Origin: Lytechinus pictus
Lineage: Eukaryota; Echinodermata; Echinoidea; Temnopleuroida; Toxopneustidae
Direction: 5' to 3'
DNA: 64,000 nucleotides
Assembly: GCF_037042905.1 (NCBI RefSeq)
Contig: NC_087245.1
Location: 28,832,001-28,896,000, forward strand
Within the stretch, counting starts at the first letter, position 1, and each line of letters opens with the position of its first letter. The notes under the pieces are model-generated. The model saw nothing but the letters and a program-made list of their open reading frames with translations. It was not told the origin of the DNA and made no database searches. Below, in pieces: positions 21,501 to 27,801 of this stretch. Made by a program: the position numbers and the translations under genes.

Positions 21501-21956
21501 GACTGTTAGAAAACCAATCGTGTATCTGATAGTTAAATTTTGTTACATTTGTTCTGGCGTTCAGTCCGGTAATGATATTTTTCAGGGGGTGGGGTGGGGG
21601 CAAGTGGAGGGCAAAAGAAAATGTTTGAGGCAAGGGCGGATTACACCGCTTTTTTTTTAGGGGGGGGGGGGCAACTGATGGGTCCCACCTTGGTGCCACC
21701 ACTGTCCCATTTTTTTTTATCATTTAAAGCTCATTTTCATTGTTTTGTTGATCATTGAAGGAATGACGACGGTGGCATTCGAACATCGTTTCAATGTATC
21801 TTCAGTGGTTCTCCATCAGATGACATCTCGACCAGACATGCCTTCACCGAACTGTTCGTTGCCGAGTTGGAAGACGGATTCGATGACGACAACTTTTTCG
21901 ACCTCGAGTTAAGTGCGGACGAATCGGTGGATGTTTTTCGATTCGTAAAATTATGA
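3476..21956 (+). CDS. Type II membrane protein with Pro-rich tail and SEA domain (8-exon model)
   Basis: The model joins 3476-3532, 4560-4947, 6051-6278, 6633-6896, 8857-8868, 19649-19761, 21135-21208 and 21761-21956. This is 1332 nt, or 443 residues plus stop, with every junction phase-compatible and every intron GT...AG. Order: short N-terminal segment, Pro-rich acidic cytoplasmic tail (about 20-225), membrane helix (about 284-308, preceded by YRRE, which supports N-inside topology), and a SEA domain (about 317-443) at the C-terminus. SEA domains are extracellular modules on mucins and type II proteases. The gene is a paralogue of the protease gene at 27.5-45.2 kb (same intron phases, including a small exon after the helix) but ends just after SEA and has no protease. 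Its function is unknown; an adhesion or surface scaffold role would be inference. Confidence 0.7.
4560..4947 (+). CDS. SEA gene 1, exon 2: proline-rich cytoplasmic tail
   Basis: Opens after ...ACTCATCAG in phase 0 and ends with one base of a codon before GTATCTG. It encodes about 129 residues very rich in Pro, Glu and Asp, with PPPP clusters and an 11-residue tandem motif (PPVCGEQAP type, about 4693-4795) repeated three times with changes. Such tails bind SH3, WW or EVH1 domains in other proteins; that use here is inference. Internal repetition suggests growth by slippage. Confidence 0.7.
6051..6278 (+). CDS. SEA gene 1, exon 3: acidic cytoplasmic tail with LPPY motif
   Basis: Phase 1 at both ends (acceptor ...TGACTCATAG, donor G|GTATGT). 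Encodes 76 acidic residues containing SPLPPYNDSG; LPPY fits the (L/P)PxY class bound by WW domains of Nedd4-type ubiquitin ligases. No membrane segment or fold was recognised. Confidence 0.7.
6633..6896 (+). CDS. SEA gene 1, exon 4: transmembrane segment
   Basis: Acceptor ...TTCTCCTGCAG, donor G|GTAAGA, phase 1-1. After a Ser/Thr-rich juxtamembrane part and the basic YRREAV the reading enters a hydrophobic helix of about 25 residues (MWVTIFLMLAGAIAVIFYF and on), then NLSD, where NLS is an N-glycosylation sequon just outside the membrane. The basic residues before the helix support N-in, C-out topology. Confidence 0.8.
6897..8856. other. Intron 4 of SEA gene 1
   Basis: No exon seen. Contains a diverged relative (about 7705-7965) of the GGAACGG-rich element found intact at 59717-60251, and a CACTCTAACA...TGTTAGAGTG inverted-repeat stretch (about 8299-8406). 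The rest is unremarkable AT-rich DNA. Confidence 0.6.
7705..7965 (+). mobile_element. Diverged GGAACGG-rich nonautonomous element
   Basis: Shares with 59717-60251 the repeated CTGGAACGG/CGGAACTT words, the AATGGGGGTCCC block and the terminal GACCGCGGCACC (CTCCGCGGCACA there). Ends and target duplication cannot be read, so it is probably an old copy. Confidence 0.5.
8857..8868 (+). CDS. SEA gene 1, exon 5: 12-nt micro-exon
   Basis: CTTCACTTCCAG lies between a strong acceptor (TTTTATTTTCACAG) and a strong donor (GTAAGA). It is phase 1-1, adding A-S-L-P without disturbing frame. The paralogue has a 33-nt phase 1-1 exon (32305-32337) at the same place, which supports it. Because exon 4 could also splice straight to exon 6, it may be optional. 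Confidence 0.5.
9260..9490. mobile_element. Nonautonomous hAT-like element with exact 8-bp target duplication
   Basis: The ends are CAGAGTGACGTACAGA on the left and, read inward from the right, CAGTGGCGTAATGAGC. GATATACA occurs directly outside both ends (9252-9259 and 9491-9498). An 8-bp duplication with CAG...CTG ends is characteristic of the hAT superfamily. Only 231 bp long and without an ORF, so it would need a transposase from elsewhere. Confidence 0.75.
9749..10043. mobile_element. Short TIR element with G/C-run subtermini
   Basis: The left end (ATGGCCCTACGCAG) matches the inverted right end (ACGGCCTTACGCAG) at most positions, and both run inward into long G or C tracts. No target duplication could be read. 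The 90-residue ORF across it is a repeat product. Confidence 0.45.
10215..10550 (+). repeat. Dispersed repeat R1, copy 1
   Basis: Begins GGTTGTAATAAAAACG and includes AAGCTTTTGATGTTTTAAA, CATATTTCCCCCCAAATTA and AAATCATGGAAATTGAATGC. The same blocks occur in reverse orientation at 29860-30180. Likely a transposable-element fragment of unknown class. Confidence 0.6.
11283..11848 (-). CDS. EGF gene, last recognised exon (unknown domain)
   Basis: Acceptor TTTATTGCCAG before AA TAT GAT (phase 1, joining the GAA G| of the preceding exon). Encodes YDVYYASDDES..., with VYSTSCELRQSNYAVTKWY and IYQFDITPDALGEQDGMEIF, to TAA at 11285-11283. Base composition and sustained reading look coding to about 11400; the last 40 residues are less convincing and may be intron read-through. 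No family was recognised. Confidence 0.55.
11283..15453 (-). CDS. EGF-domain protein, partial spliced model nested in the SEA gene intron
   Basis: Minus-strand exons 15453-15263, 13288-13181, 13004-12891 and 11848-11283 join with matching phases (2-1, 1-1, 1-1, 1-stop). Order of product: a Cys-containing segment (NNPCPDKHQQYHN... GLHCTIPG), EGF-like domain 1 (PPCLNGGSC...FTCDCL...TCQ), EGF-like domain 2 (NPCVNGGTC...FYCLCDPCYFGEFC), then about 185 residues of unrecognised sequence with many aromatic and acidic residues. EGF repeats imply an extracellular or membrane-anchored protein. The N-terminus with signal peptide was not found, because the first exon needs an upstream phase-2 donor. The 3' end is read through to the first stop and could hide another donor. 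Lying inside an intron of the opposite-strand gene, its transcription could interfere with that gene (inference). Confidence 0.6.
12891..13004 (-). CDS. EGF gene exon, EGF-like domain 2
   Basis: A 114-nt phase 1-1 exon with acceptor CCCTTATACAG and donor GTATGT. Codes for MCHLNPCVNGGTCHDD, then FYCLCDPCYFGEFCEE, giving the C-x-C spacing and GGTC turn of EGF domains. One extra Cys (DPC) makes the last disulfide ambiguous. Phase 1-1 is usual for EGF modules. Confidence 0.8.
13181..13288 (-). CDS. EGF gene exon, EGF-like domain 1
   Basis: A 108-nt phase 1-1 exon (acceptor CATTTTCAG, donor GTAAGT). Codes for ACPSPPCLNGGSCRES, then GGFTCDCLENYVGNTCQ: six cysteines in standard EGF order. Lacks the D-x-D/N-E start of calcium-binding EGF domains. 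Confidence 0.85.
13462..13960. mobile_element. Palindrome-like MITE, family K4, copy 1
   Basis: Shares with 17001-17465 the order: CCTGACG start, AGCAGCTG-C block, CAGGA(T/G)CG... centre, and inverted ends. Its two halves are roughly complementary. It lies in an intron between the EGF-gene exons at 13288 and 15263. Confidence 0.5.
14270..14830. repeat. Degenerate tandem repeat with GCGAAGCGC-type core
   Basis: Six blocks at about 14275, 14376, 14487, 14561, 14677 and 14790 share a core like ATGCGAGCGCCAAGCGCG, followed by GCTGAAA and then GATATTCAGACC. Spacing is 75-115 bp. The same core appears at 51563-51800 and, inverted, at several places in the satellite array. Confidence 0.6.
15263..15453 (-). 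CDS. EGF gene, upstream exon with Cys-containing segment
   Basis: 191 nt, acceptor GTTTGTAG (phase 2), donor CCAG|GTGAGT (phase 1). Codes for NNPCPDKHQQYHN, then KLTCPLLQNPSGDTIRLVL, KYLTNYDGRILGSP and AIGLHCTIPG. Only this frame is open across the whole exon. The fold was not recognised. Confidence 0.6.
16353..16410. repeat. CTG/ACT trinucleotide microsatellite
   Basis: (CTG)n then (ACT)n then (AGT)n; the ACT and AGT parts can pair as a small hairpin. Confidence 0.85.
17001..17465. mobile_element. Palindrome-like MITE, family K4, copy 2
   Basis: Begins directly after TTAA (16997-17000) with AGGGGAAAATCATCCTGACG. The halves are inverted relatives of one another: ATTGGTGAAGGTTTGAGGAA on the left against TTTTCCTCATACCTTCACCA on the right. 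The right-hand TTAA is not preserved. Confidence 0.6.
17576..17640 (+). pseudogene. Non-LTR reverse transcriptase scrap
   Basis: Translates as GIPQGSVLGPVFALFVNA, which matches the conserved (G/V)xPQGSxLGPxLFxxYxND block of LINE and related reverse transcriptases. Only about 20 codons are recognisable and the sequence on either side is not coding, so this is a small relic. Confidence 0.7.
18483..18691 (-). mobile_element. tRNA-Leu-like SINE, family A, copy on minus strand
   Basis: On the minus strand, 18687-18616 reads TGCCGTGGCCGAGTGGTCTA, then AAGGCGCC, then GGGGTTCGATCCCCGGCC. The acceptor-stem ends GCCGTGG and CCGCGGC pair at all seven positions, and A and B boxes are present. The anticodon arm and the long variable arm of a true tRNA-Leu are not intact and a tail follows, so this is a SINE head and not a working tRNA. 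Confidence 0.7.
18821..19550. mobile_element. TTAA-flanked MITE, family K2, interrupted by a SINE
   Basis: Left edge TTAA (18817-18820) then AGTAAACCAAAATAAAGGAG. It matches 48542-49067 block by block (GAGTAAAATGAGAGGA, TTGTACTTT, GGATCCTCAAATT). The SINE at 19141-19316 sits inside it, so the MITE is older than the SINE insertion. Confidence 0.6.
19141..19316 (+). mobile_element. tRNA-Leu-like SINE, family A, inserted in a MITE
   Basis: Head GTGTCGTGGCTGAGTGGTCT, then AAGGCGCC, then the B box TTCGATCCCCGGCC, a body shared with 18483-18691 (TGCCCGTGAGC, TTTATCCTGC, ATTTGAAATAAATG-like) and a 15-base A tract. The 100-residue ORF over it has no coding meaning. Confidence 0.7.
19649..19761 (+). 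CDS. SEA gene 1, exon 6: SEA domain start
   Basis: Acceptor TTCGTTTACAG, phase 1 in and 0 out (donor GTGAGT). Encodes FRVRAVVILDHPWEETLAT, then ELANNITYG. This is the first beta strand and helix of a SEA domain. NIT is a glycosylation sequon. The paralogous exon is 34239-34348 with identical phases. Confidence 0.75.
20095..20775. repeat. CACAGTGT-rich repeat with two tandem 0.3 kb copies
   Basis: Units 20182-20490 and 20491-20775 align over GATAAA(T/C)GGGAAC, TTTCAATTACAAAT, TTAACCACAG, AATTTATC-like blocks and the end word CCGG(C/T)A(A/G)GGCT. Many CACTGTG/CACAGTG words make it locally palindromic. It lies in intron 6 of the first SEA gene. Confidence 0.7.
20905..21056 (+). mobile_element. 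tRNA-derived SINE, family B, 3' part
   Basis: Retains GCTGCACTCAACCCAGGTGA, TACCGGTAGGAAGTAATTCC, GGGTAATATAGGAGCGC and a terminal (ATT)n tail. The tRNA head is missing (5' truncated). Confidence 0.65.
21135..21208 (+). CDS. SEA gene 1, exon 7: SEA domain middle
   Basis: Acceptor CTCCTCCTCAG, phase 0 in, two bases of a codon before GTGAGT. Encodes INSTFTDQSSSFRDIFLGVD and then MFSFS. The paralogous exon is 35271-35338 with the same phases and nearly the same length (74 against 68 nt). Confidence 0.75.
21761..21956 (+). CDS. SEA gene 1, exon 8: SEA domain end and stop
   Basis: Acceptor TGATCATTGAAG (weak pyrimidine tract), phase 2. Encodes NDDGGIRTSFQCIFSGS, then RHAFTELFVAELEDGF, and ends FRFVKL-stop. 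The site where SEA domains cleave themselves (G-S-hydrophobic) reads GGIRT here, so the reactive Ser is Gly. The stop comes where the paralogue has a phase-1 donor; GTAAAA at 21945 is a weak donor that, if used, would extend the protein. Confidence 0.7.
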
Positions 21957-22283
21957 TCCTATGCAATCCGCGTGTCTTTGAAACACTGCTCATCGCGCCA
22001 CTTGTTGACATAAGCATTCTGTGGTGTAAAAACTTCTCCATCAAATCGATCGGTAATGTAATGCTTCATTGTTTCTATTAAAAACAATTATATAGATTGT
22101 TATGATTGTTTAGCTTGAGTTTAATGAATATGCCTATATTATATTATCGAATACTCTGTTGCCAGAACGAACTCGTGCACACATAAACTTTTCCGCTTGC
22201 ACACTGACACACACCCCACAACCCCCCCCCCCAAATACACACACACACACCAAACAAAAATCGTTTACATGTTTTCCTGAACA

Positions 22284-22427
22284 GGGGCCCGTTGCGAAGA
22301 GTTACAATCAATCACAACTCTAAAAATTATGCGTAACTTGATTTTCTACCAATCAACAGCGCGCATTTGGGACTTGCGATTGATTTTTTGACTTGCGTTT
22401 AAACGCAACTCTTTCTGCAACGGACCT
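22284..22427. mobile_element. Short TIR MITE (GGCCCGTTGC ends)
   Basis: The left end GGCCCGTTGCGAAGAGTT and the inverted right end GGTCCGTTGCAGAAAGAGTT match closely over about 144 bp of total length. There is no ORF. Confidence 0.6.
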
Positions 22428-22500
22428 CTGTTAGCTAGAGCTTTCCGTTTGTAAGGCATGGTGTATTTAAATTACGTTACTTAGGAAATGAAAAAATCAA

Positions 22501-22506
22501 AATAAA
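22501..22506 (+). terminator. Possible polyadenylation signal of SEA gene 1
   Basis: AATAAA 545 bases after the stop codon. Other AATAAA-like words occur in this AT-rich stretch, so the choice is weak. Confidence 0.3.
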
Positions 22507-23440
22507 TCTGTATTAAATAATTAGTGTAAATAATCTCAAAGCACGTCTTAGCTTCAGAGAATGTTTAGTAATGTTAATTGCATTTGAGTATCTACCATTT
22601 CACTCTTTCAAAAGTGGAACGGACTGTCTTATTTTTCTAATGTTGATTCTTTGAAGATAAATATCAATGTCACATTTGGGATTTTGTGCGTTTTGTTTTA
22701 CATTAAAAGGCTCTTCGCACAATTCTCTTACGAACTAGTGATCCCGGCATATCAAGTGATAAAGAATACCCTGAATTTTAAGGTCATTGCATATTTGTGA
22801 AATGTCACAAAAATAGGCCTACGCCGCTATTTATATTTTGATTGGGATTGCGACTACATAGATTTTTCATAATAAATTGCAAAATACATTCACCCCAAAA
22901 AGTTTTTATTTCATTCCATCTACACTAGATAAGTTTAAAGATATGCCAATTCATATATTATGTTGTAAAAATGTGGAAAAGTGAATATTACCTTTACCAA
23001 ATTTTTGATAACAGAGGCTTTAACAAATTGAAATTCGCGTTTTATACTTTAAAAGCTATTCATCAACATTATCCTCAATTATCTTCTGATAAGAAAACTC
23101 GGCAAGTTTATTTAATCTCTCAGGAAACATTGGTTTTGGGTGTATACATAAATGTTATAAAAGCTTACAAAGAAGAACATTCGATATAGAAGTCTTAAAA
23201 TGTATCATGTCAGTATGGAATTATGTACCATGCAAGAGCACACTTTCTTACAGTATCGCTTGAATGTGGAATGTTCGAAGAAACAAACCCTTTATACATG
23301 TTATAAGTTATTTCTTATGATTTATTTATGGAAAACGCTTTGTCAATAATTTGTTGCATTAAATGCACTCACAGTCTGAAATCATATACGTGTATTTTTT
23401 TTCTGTCATTGTTGTCTCAGTATTTTAGTCTTTGTTCCAC

Positions 23441-23609
23441 TGTAAAAAATGAAGTGCTAATTTATCACTTACAGTGCTTGTGTAGTGACTGCACTACGAG
23501 TGCTGATTTTCTAGTTCAAAATTAAACTAGAAAATCAGCACTCGTAGTGCAGTCACTATACAAGCAGTCAAGCACTGTAAGTGCTAAATTAGCACTTCAT
23601 TTTTACAGT
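23441..23609. mobile_element. Long near-perfect hairpin MITE
   Basis: The left arm TGTAAAAAATGAAGTGCTAA... and the right arm ...TTAGCACTTCATTTTTACA fold back on each other for about 80 bp with very few differences; the centre is TTCAAAATTAAACTAG. The ends CACTGTAAAAA/TTTTTACAGTG recall other MITEs of this window. Confidence 0.75.
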
Positions 23610-23699
23610 GTATTAGCATATTATGTAATTCAACTGAGAAACGTTTTCGTCAATTTCTGCCCTCTTTTCTGGGGTATTCTTGTAGGATCCACGAAAAGC

Positions 23700-24202
23700 A
23701 AAGTAAGAAAGTTATTGCGTTTCAACATTTCACTTAATTTTACAAAACAGTTCTATGCACATCCAGGTCGGTATGCAAATGAGGGGACCGATCCCATCAC
23801 CCTCTCACTATTTCTTTTGCATGTTGATATGAAATCTATTTCAATGTTTAATCTACATACTCATTTCCCCTGAACAAGTGGGATTACCGCTATTTTAACA
23901 ATTTGTGCTTCTAATTTATCAAAAGGCTCTTTAATTGTCAATCTTAATTGTTAATCTATAAAAATTAAAACATTTCATTGCTCATACAATAAAAAACAAA
24001 GAAATGGTTACATCAACATTCTCACTTGCATATCACTGAGTTGTGCATGATAAATCTTTTGCGAAAATGGGAGAAATATTAAAATTTTATAACTAACTTA
24101 TTTTACATATGACTGATATTTTTTATCGGTGTTATTCTTGTTTTTTCTCTCTTTGTTCAACACAATGTTTTTCTAGAGTGGATTTGAACTTCAAAATATT
24201 CT
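23700..24202. mobile_element. Degenerate MITE, family K1 remnant
   Basis: Contains GTATGCAAATGAGGGGACCG, CTCACTATTTCTTTTG and the end word GAGTGGATTTGAACTTCAAA. These align with 32732-33335, but the left TTAA edge is lost. Confidence 0.5.
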
Positions 24203-24654
24203 GTCACATTTTCCTGTTTTGAAATAATAATGGATAATGAATAATATGAAAGATTATTTGGGTATCACGGTCACATGCGAATACAGAAAATAATTATATT
24301 GGGAATGAACTTTGAACAGCGTGGTATGATACGCCTACATGACTAAATATGTATCGAACAAAAACGAAATACAAACAAAAAATAAATAGGCTACCTTATA
24401 AAAAATGCAGACTGAATCAAATATTTCCAGTGTCTGACTGCACTTAACAGAATAATTAATCCTCGTAGAGCAGATCATAATTCAATTATAGGCGCTTCCC
24501 TGAGCTTATCGAAACGAAGCGCCTTTGAAAGTCTGTCAAAATCAATTAAATTTCAAAATATAGGCAACAAATTTGAACATTTCACGGATGTTTTTTTAAT
24601 CTCTTCGATCAAATGACAATGTTTGTTCATGGTTGAATGAACATTGCTTTTTTT

Positions 24655-24895
24655 TTACAAAGTGCAAAAGTGACCCGCTAATAAAACATGAAAGACTAAG
24701 AGGGGATATGACATGAGTTTGCTCATTGAATATTCATGAATGTTTCACCAAATCAATGCAAATCTTTAAAATGTCATTTATTATTCCTCAACCGTTTTTT
24801 GGTTAAATTTTCTATGTTTTGTTTGTTTAATTTTTCTTTATCTGTTCAAGTAATATCATTTTCAGCCTGGAGTACGTGCCGCTTTAAGAATTGTT
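24655..24895. mobile_element. MITE family K3, half copy
   Basis: Shares TTGCTCATTGAATATTCATG, TTATTCCT and TTCAGCCTGGAGTAC with the right half of 49300-49886. Confidence 0.5.
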
Positions 24896-25236
24896 TGCGA
24901 ATTTTTTTACTGAATTACAATGAGTAGTAAAAACCCCACCACTTCTGGTTATCAATGCCCTTAATTTGGAATATAATTCTGAAATCAATTATTGTCCAGT
25001 CTTTCCAACTTATGAATCTCTGTGTATCTGTTTCATTCGTTTGTTGATGTATGCCGTCATTTTTGCGTGACGTCCTACTTTGATATTTTTACCACAAACC
25101 GACTGTCAACCGATCCGGACCCACTTTCTCTCGTCACGTCAGAGTTCCGTGGGTCATGGCCTGTTAGACCGGTTCGGTTTTGTTGCAGTCATCCGTCGGA
25201 TGATCTCACTAGATCACAGAGTCGTAAAAGTTATTG

Positions 25237-25244
25237 TGACGTCA
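25237..25244. promoter_or_regulatory. Perfect CRE palindrome TGACGTCA
   Basis: An exact CREB/ATF consensus in a locally G+C-richer block, 47 bases before an ATG (25291) whose 13-codon reading ends in phase 0 at a GTAAAA donor (25330). It could be the promoter region of the protease gene, but no TATA box or other support was seen. Confidence 0.25.
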
Positions 25245-25890
25245 TGGTTTTTAGTACAGACAAGGGGACACGGTTTGGTGCATCGTAACAATGAGATTCG
25301 GTCGGCGTATTTACACACAGTCACAGAAGGTAAAAAAAGCCTCTGGGGTTTTAGTCACGCCCAACTTCATTGAAACTCCTGTGCAAACCGAAAGGAACCC
25401 TTTTCGTGTATGTTTGGTACATGAGGCACCGACATTCCAAAATATACTACACATTATTCCCAATTAGAACTTTTTAACAAGGGTTTAACGGGTGGGCGTG
25501 TGTAGGGAATTTTCTGTCGATTCCACATACATGATACTCATCTCACAATAAGCCAACAGTACATCGCTGTAATTTGTAGCAGGCATTGTACTTTACTATC
25601 CAATTGTCCATGACAAAAAGTGATTATTTTGAATATTGATAGAAAACTATGCAAACTATGCTGAGGCGAGGGAATAACAACCATCATACATGAAGTTGAA
25701 ATATCTATATGCGACAGAATAAGACTTCTGCTGGGTAAGTTTTCGTAAAATGCTTATTTTCATACATTTGTTTATACGATCATATCGACTTTAGTAACTA
25801 ACACACCCTATGTTTCCACCGTATTATAGTATAAATATTAATTTGTCCATAAAATGGGAATTCAAATTGTTCAGATGTTGCGTGACCAAT

Positions 25891-26043
25891 ACACTCTAAA
25901 AAAAATAAAGGGTGGAAAGGGGTAAATCACCTTTTAAACATGTTGAAAGGGCCGAGGAGGGACAGCATTTTGAGGTTGGAAAACGCTGTTGCTCTTTTCC
26001 ACAACCTTTTCCCACCCTTTTCACCTTTTGTGTTTTAGAGTGT
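25891..26043. mobile_element. Small MITE with ACACTCTAAAA ends
   Basis: ACACTCTAAAA at the left and TTTTAGAGTGT at the right, with GGGTGGAAAGGGGT-like and CCACCCTTTTCACC-like inner arms. There is no ORF. Confidence 0.65.
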
Positions 26044-27491
26044 TAGAGTGTATTTCGTATGGAATTATACGAGTATTGGAGTTTTTTCATAAATACAGTC
26101 GAAAGAAACATAGCCGAGGAGTCATCGACCTTGTATTAAAGAATTTTGTACATTATAAATTATATCGACCCTGTCTTAATGGTCTTGAGTTGTGGAAATT
26201 GTATAGGATTATAACACATCTAGATTATAAACAATGTCGACGTGTTGTGACAATATTATGTGTGTCTACTTCTGAATTAAGGAAAAGTCTGAATAATGTT
26301 CCAATTATGTCAACATGGACGTTAATCTCTCAAAAATAAAGGAGGATATTAAACAAAAGCATAGCAAATGTTGATTCAAAAGCTCTTAGACTTTCTTATG
26401 CAGAAAAATGTAGCTCTTGACACCAATGGAGAACAAAGGAAATGACATGACGTAGCCGCCAGCTTAACATGGTGATCTTCTTGCTGTGATCATTGTAGTA
26501 TGGTATATTGATTAGTATAATGACCAAATTACATTATTCGTATCGTCTTTCACCCAGAAATGAGACTGATGGTTGAACGAGGCATGGGTCAAAAGGAATG
26601 TGCCTGACATATTTGCTGAAAAATAGAATATAACGCTGTTTTACAGATATGAATGTAAGTACAAACTAATTGAGTAGAATCGTATGTATCTTTTCTAATT
26701 ACGCAACCCATGCAGTGTATAGTTGTTAAGTATAATCTTGATTTCAAACACGATGAAATCAATCTTTAAGGTTTACAATCTTATACTTTTACACATCTCA
26801 GAAGAACTTTGTTCTCCTGATATATTGATTATAAACCCCAATATATTAGTTTAGAGTATCATAAGCATAAGTTTGAATATTATAGGCATATTTATAATAG
26901 TTGTATAGCATTTTAAGCCTCCGTGTATATTGCCTTAGGTAGGAAGTCTTTACTCAGATCATTTAACAATGCCCAGGACATCGCCTAATGGTTCAATGTG
27001 GTACAAACAAGATCTTGATTGTGCTATATGTACGAATGATTAGCACAGTTACTATTTTACTCCGACAAATTAAGAGGTTATCATAAAAAGGGGTTGGGAA
27101 AGATAGTGGAATTCATTTCAAAGTAGAGAAAGCACTTGAAAAGTAAAAATCTTGCTGTTTTGTATCAATACCCTCTTTGATCTTATGAACAATTAGTTTT
27201 TATAAGACAAATGAAATGTTAAAGAATGTTGGGAATTTCGTCCCCTACACCTCTACCATGCCTACCTCCGGCTCTACCTCTTCTGCAGTACAGCATCTTT
27301 GTGAAGAAGCGTATCAGCAATAGCTGTAGATATGTTTCATTATATACATTAATAAGTAATATATATATAAAATACCTTCATAAAATCTGAAAAGAATAAA
27401 TGGCATCTCATTTAAGATTAATCTCGATTAAAAAAGTGAAGAAGATGATAGACTCTTTTTTACTCTGTTTTACTTTTACTTTTTTACTCAG

Positions 27492-27801
27492 TGGAAGCGA
27501 ACTTCTAGAAGCTACAACTTCAACGAAGCCTTCGTGCTGGGCGAGACTATTCCAAAAGAAAAGCATGAGGAAACCATCAGAGAGAGGTCGGAGTCGCTGT
27601 CTAGTGTCGAGGACGATGGGCCCGTGGCCAACCCGAGGGGGTTACCTACCAAAGCCGCAAGCATCGACTTCGGAGTGGACGATGATGTCGACGACGGGAA
27701 GCCACTGCGGAATTGTTCCATGGGATGTTTCGTCGTCTTTGTCGTGCTGGCCATGATGACCTGTGTGGGGATTCTTCTCTACTTCATTCTGATTAATACA
27801 G
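27492..27801 (+). CDS. Protease gene: cytoplasmic segment and transmembrane helix
   Basis: Acceptor TTTTTTACTCAG, phase 0 in, phase 1 out (GTAAGC). Begins [18 protein letters not shown], continues through acidic and Ser-rich sequence ([15 protein letters not shown]) and [14 protein letters not shown], then the helix [19 protein letters not shown]. Topology is type II. It has no start codon in the right position, so at least one upstream exon exists. Confidence 0.8.

Larger units (their letters stand above)
21957..27491. other. Spacer between the two SEA genes
   Basis: Holds a possible polyadenylation signal (22501-22506), a small TIR element (22284-22427), a long perfect hairpin (23441-23609), degenerate MITEs (23700-24202, 24655-24895), a MITE with ACACTCTAAAA ends (25891-26043) and a relatively G+C-rich block near 25080-25330 with a CRE. 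The unidentified first exon and promoter of the protease gene should lie here. Confidence 0.6.

Noticed and set aside
26050-26339. Lys/Arg-rich ORF (KYSRKKHSRGVIDLVLKN) as a gene
   Set aside because: It begins inside a MITE and has no splice or domain support.
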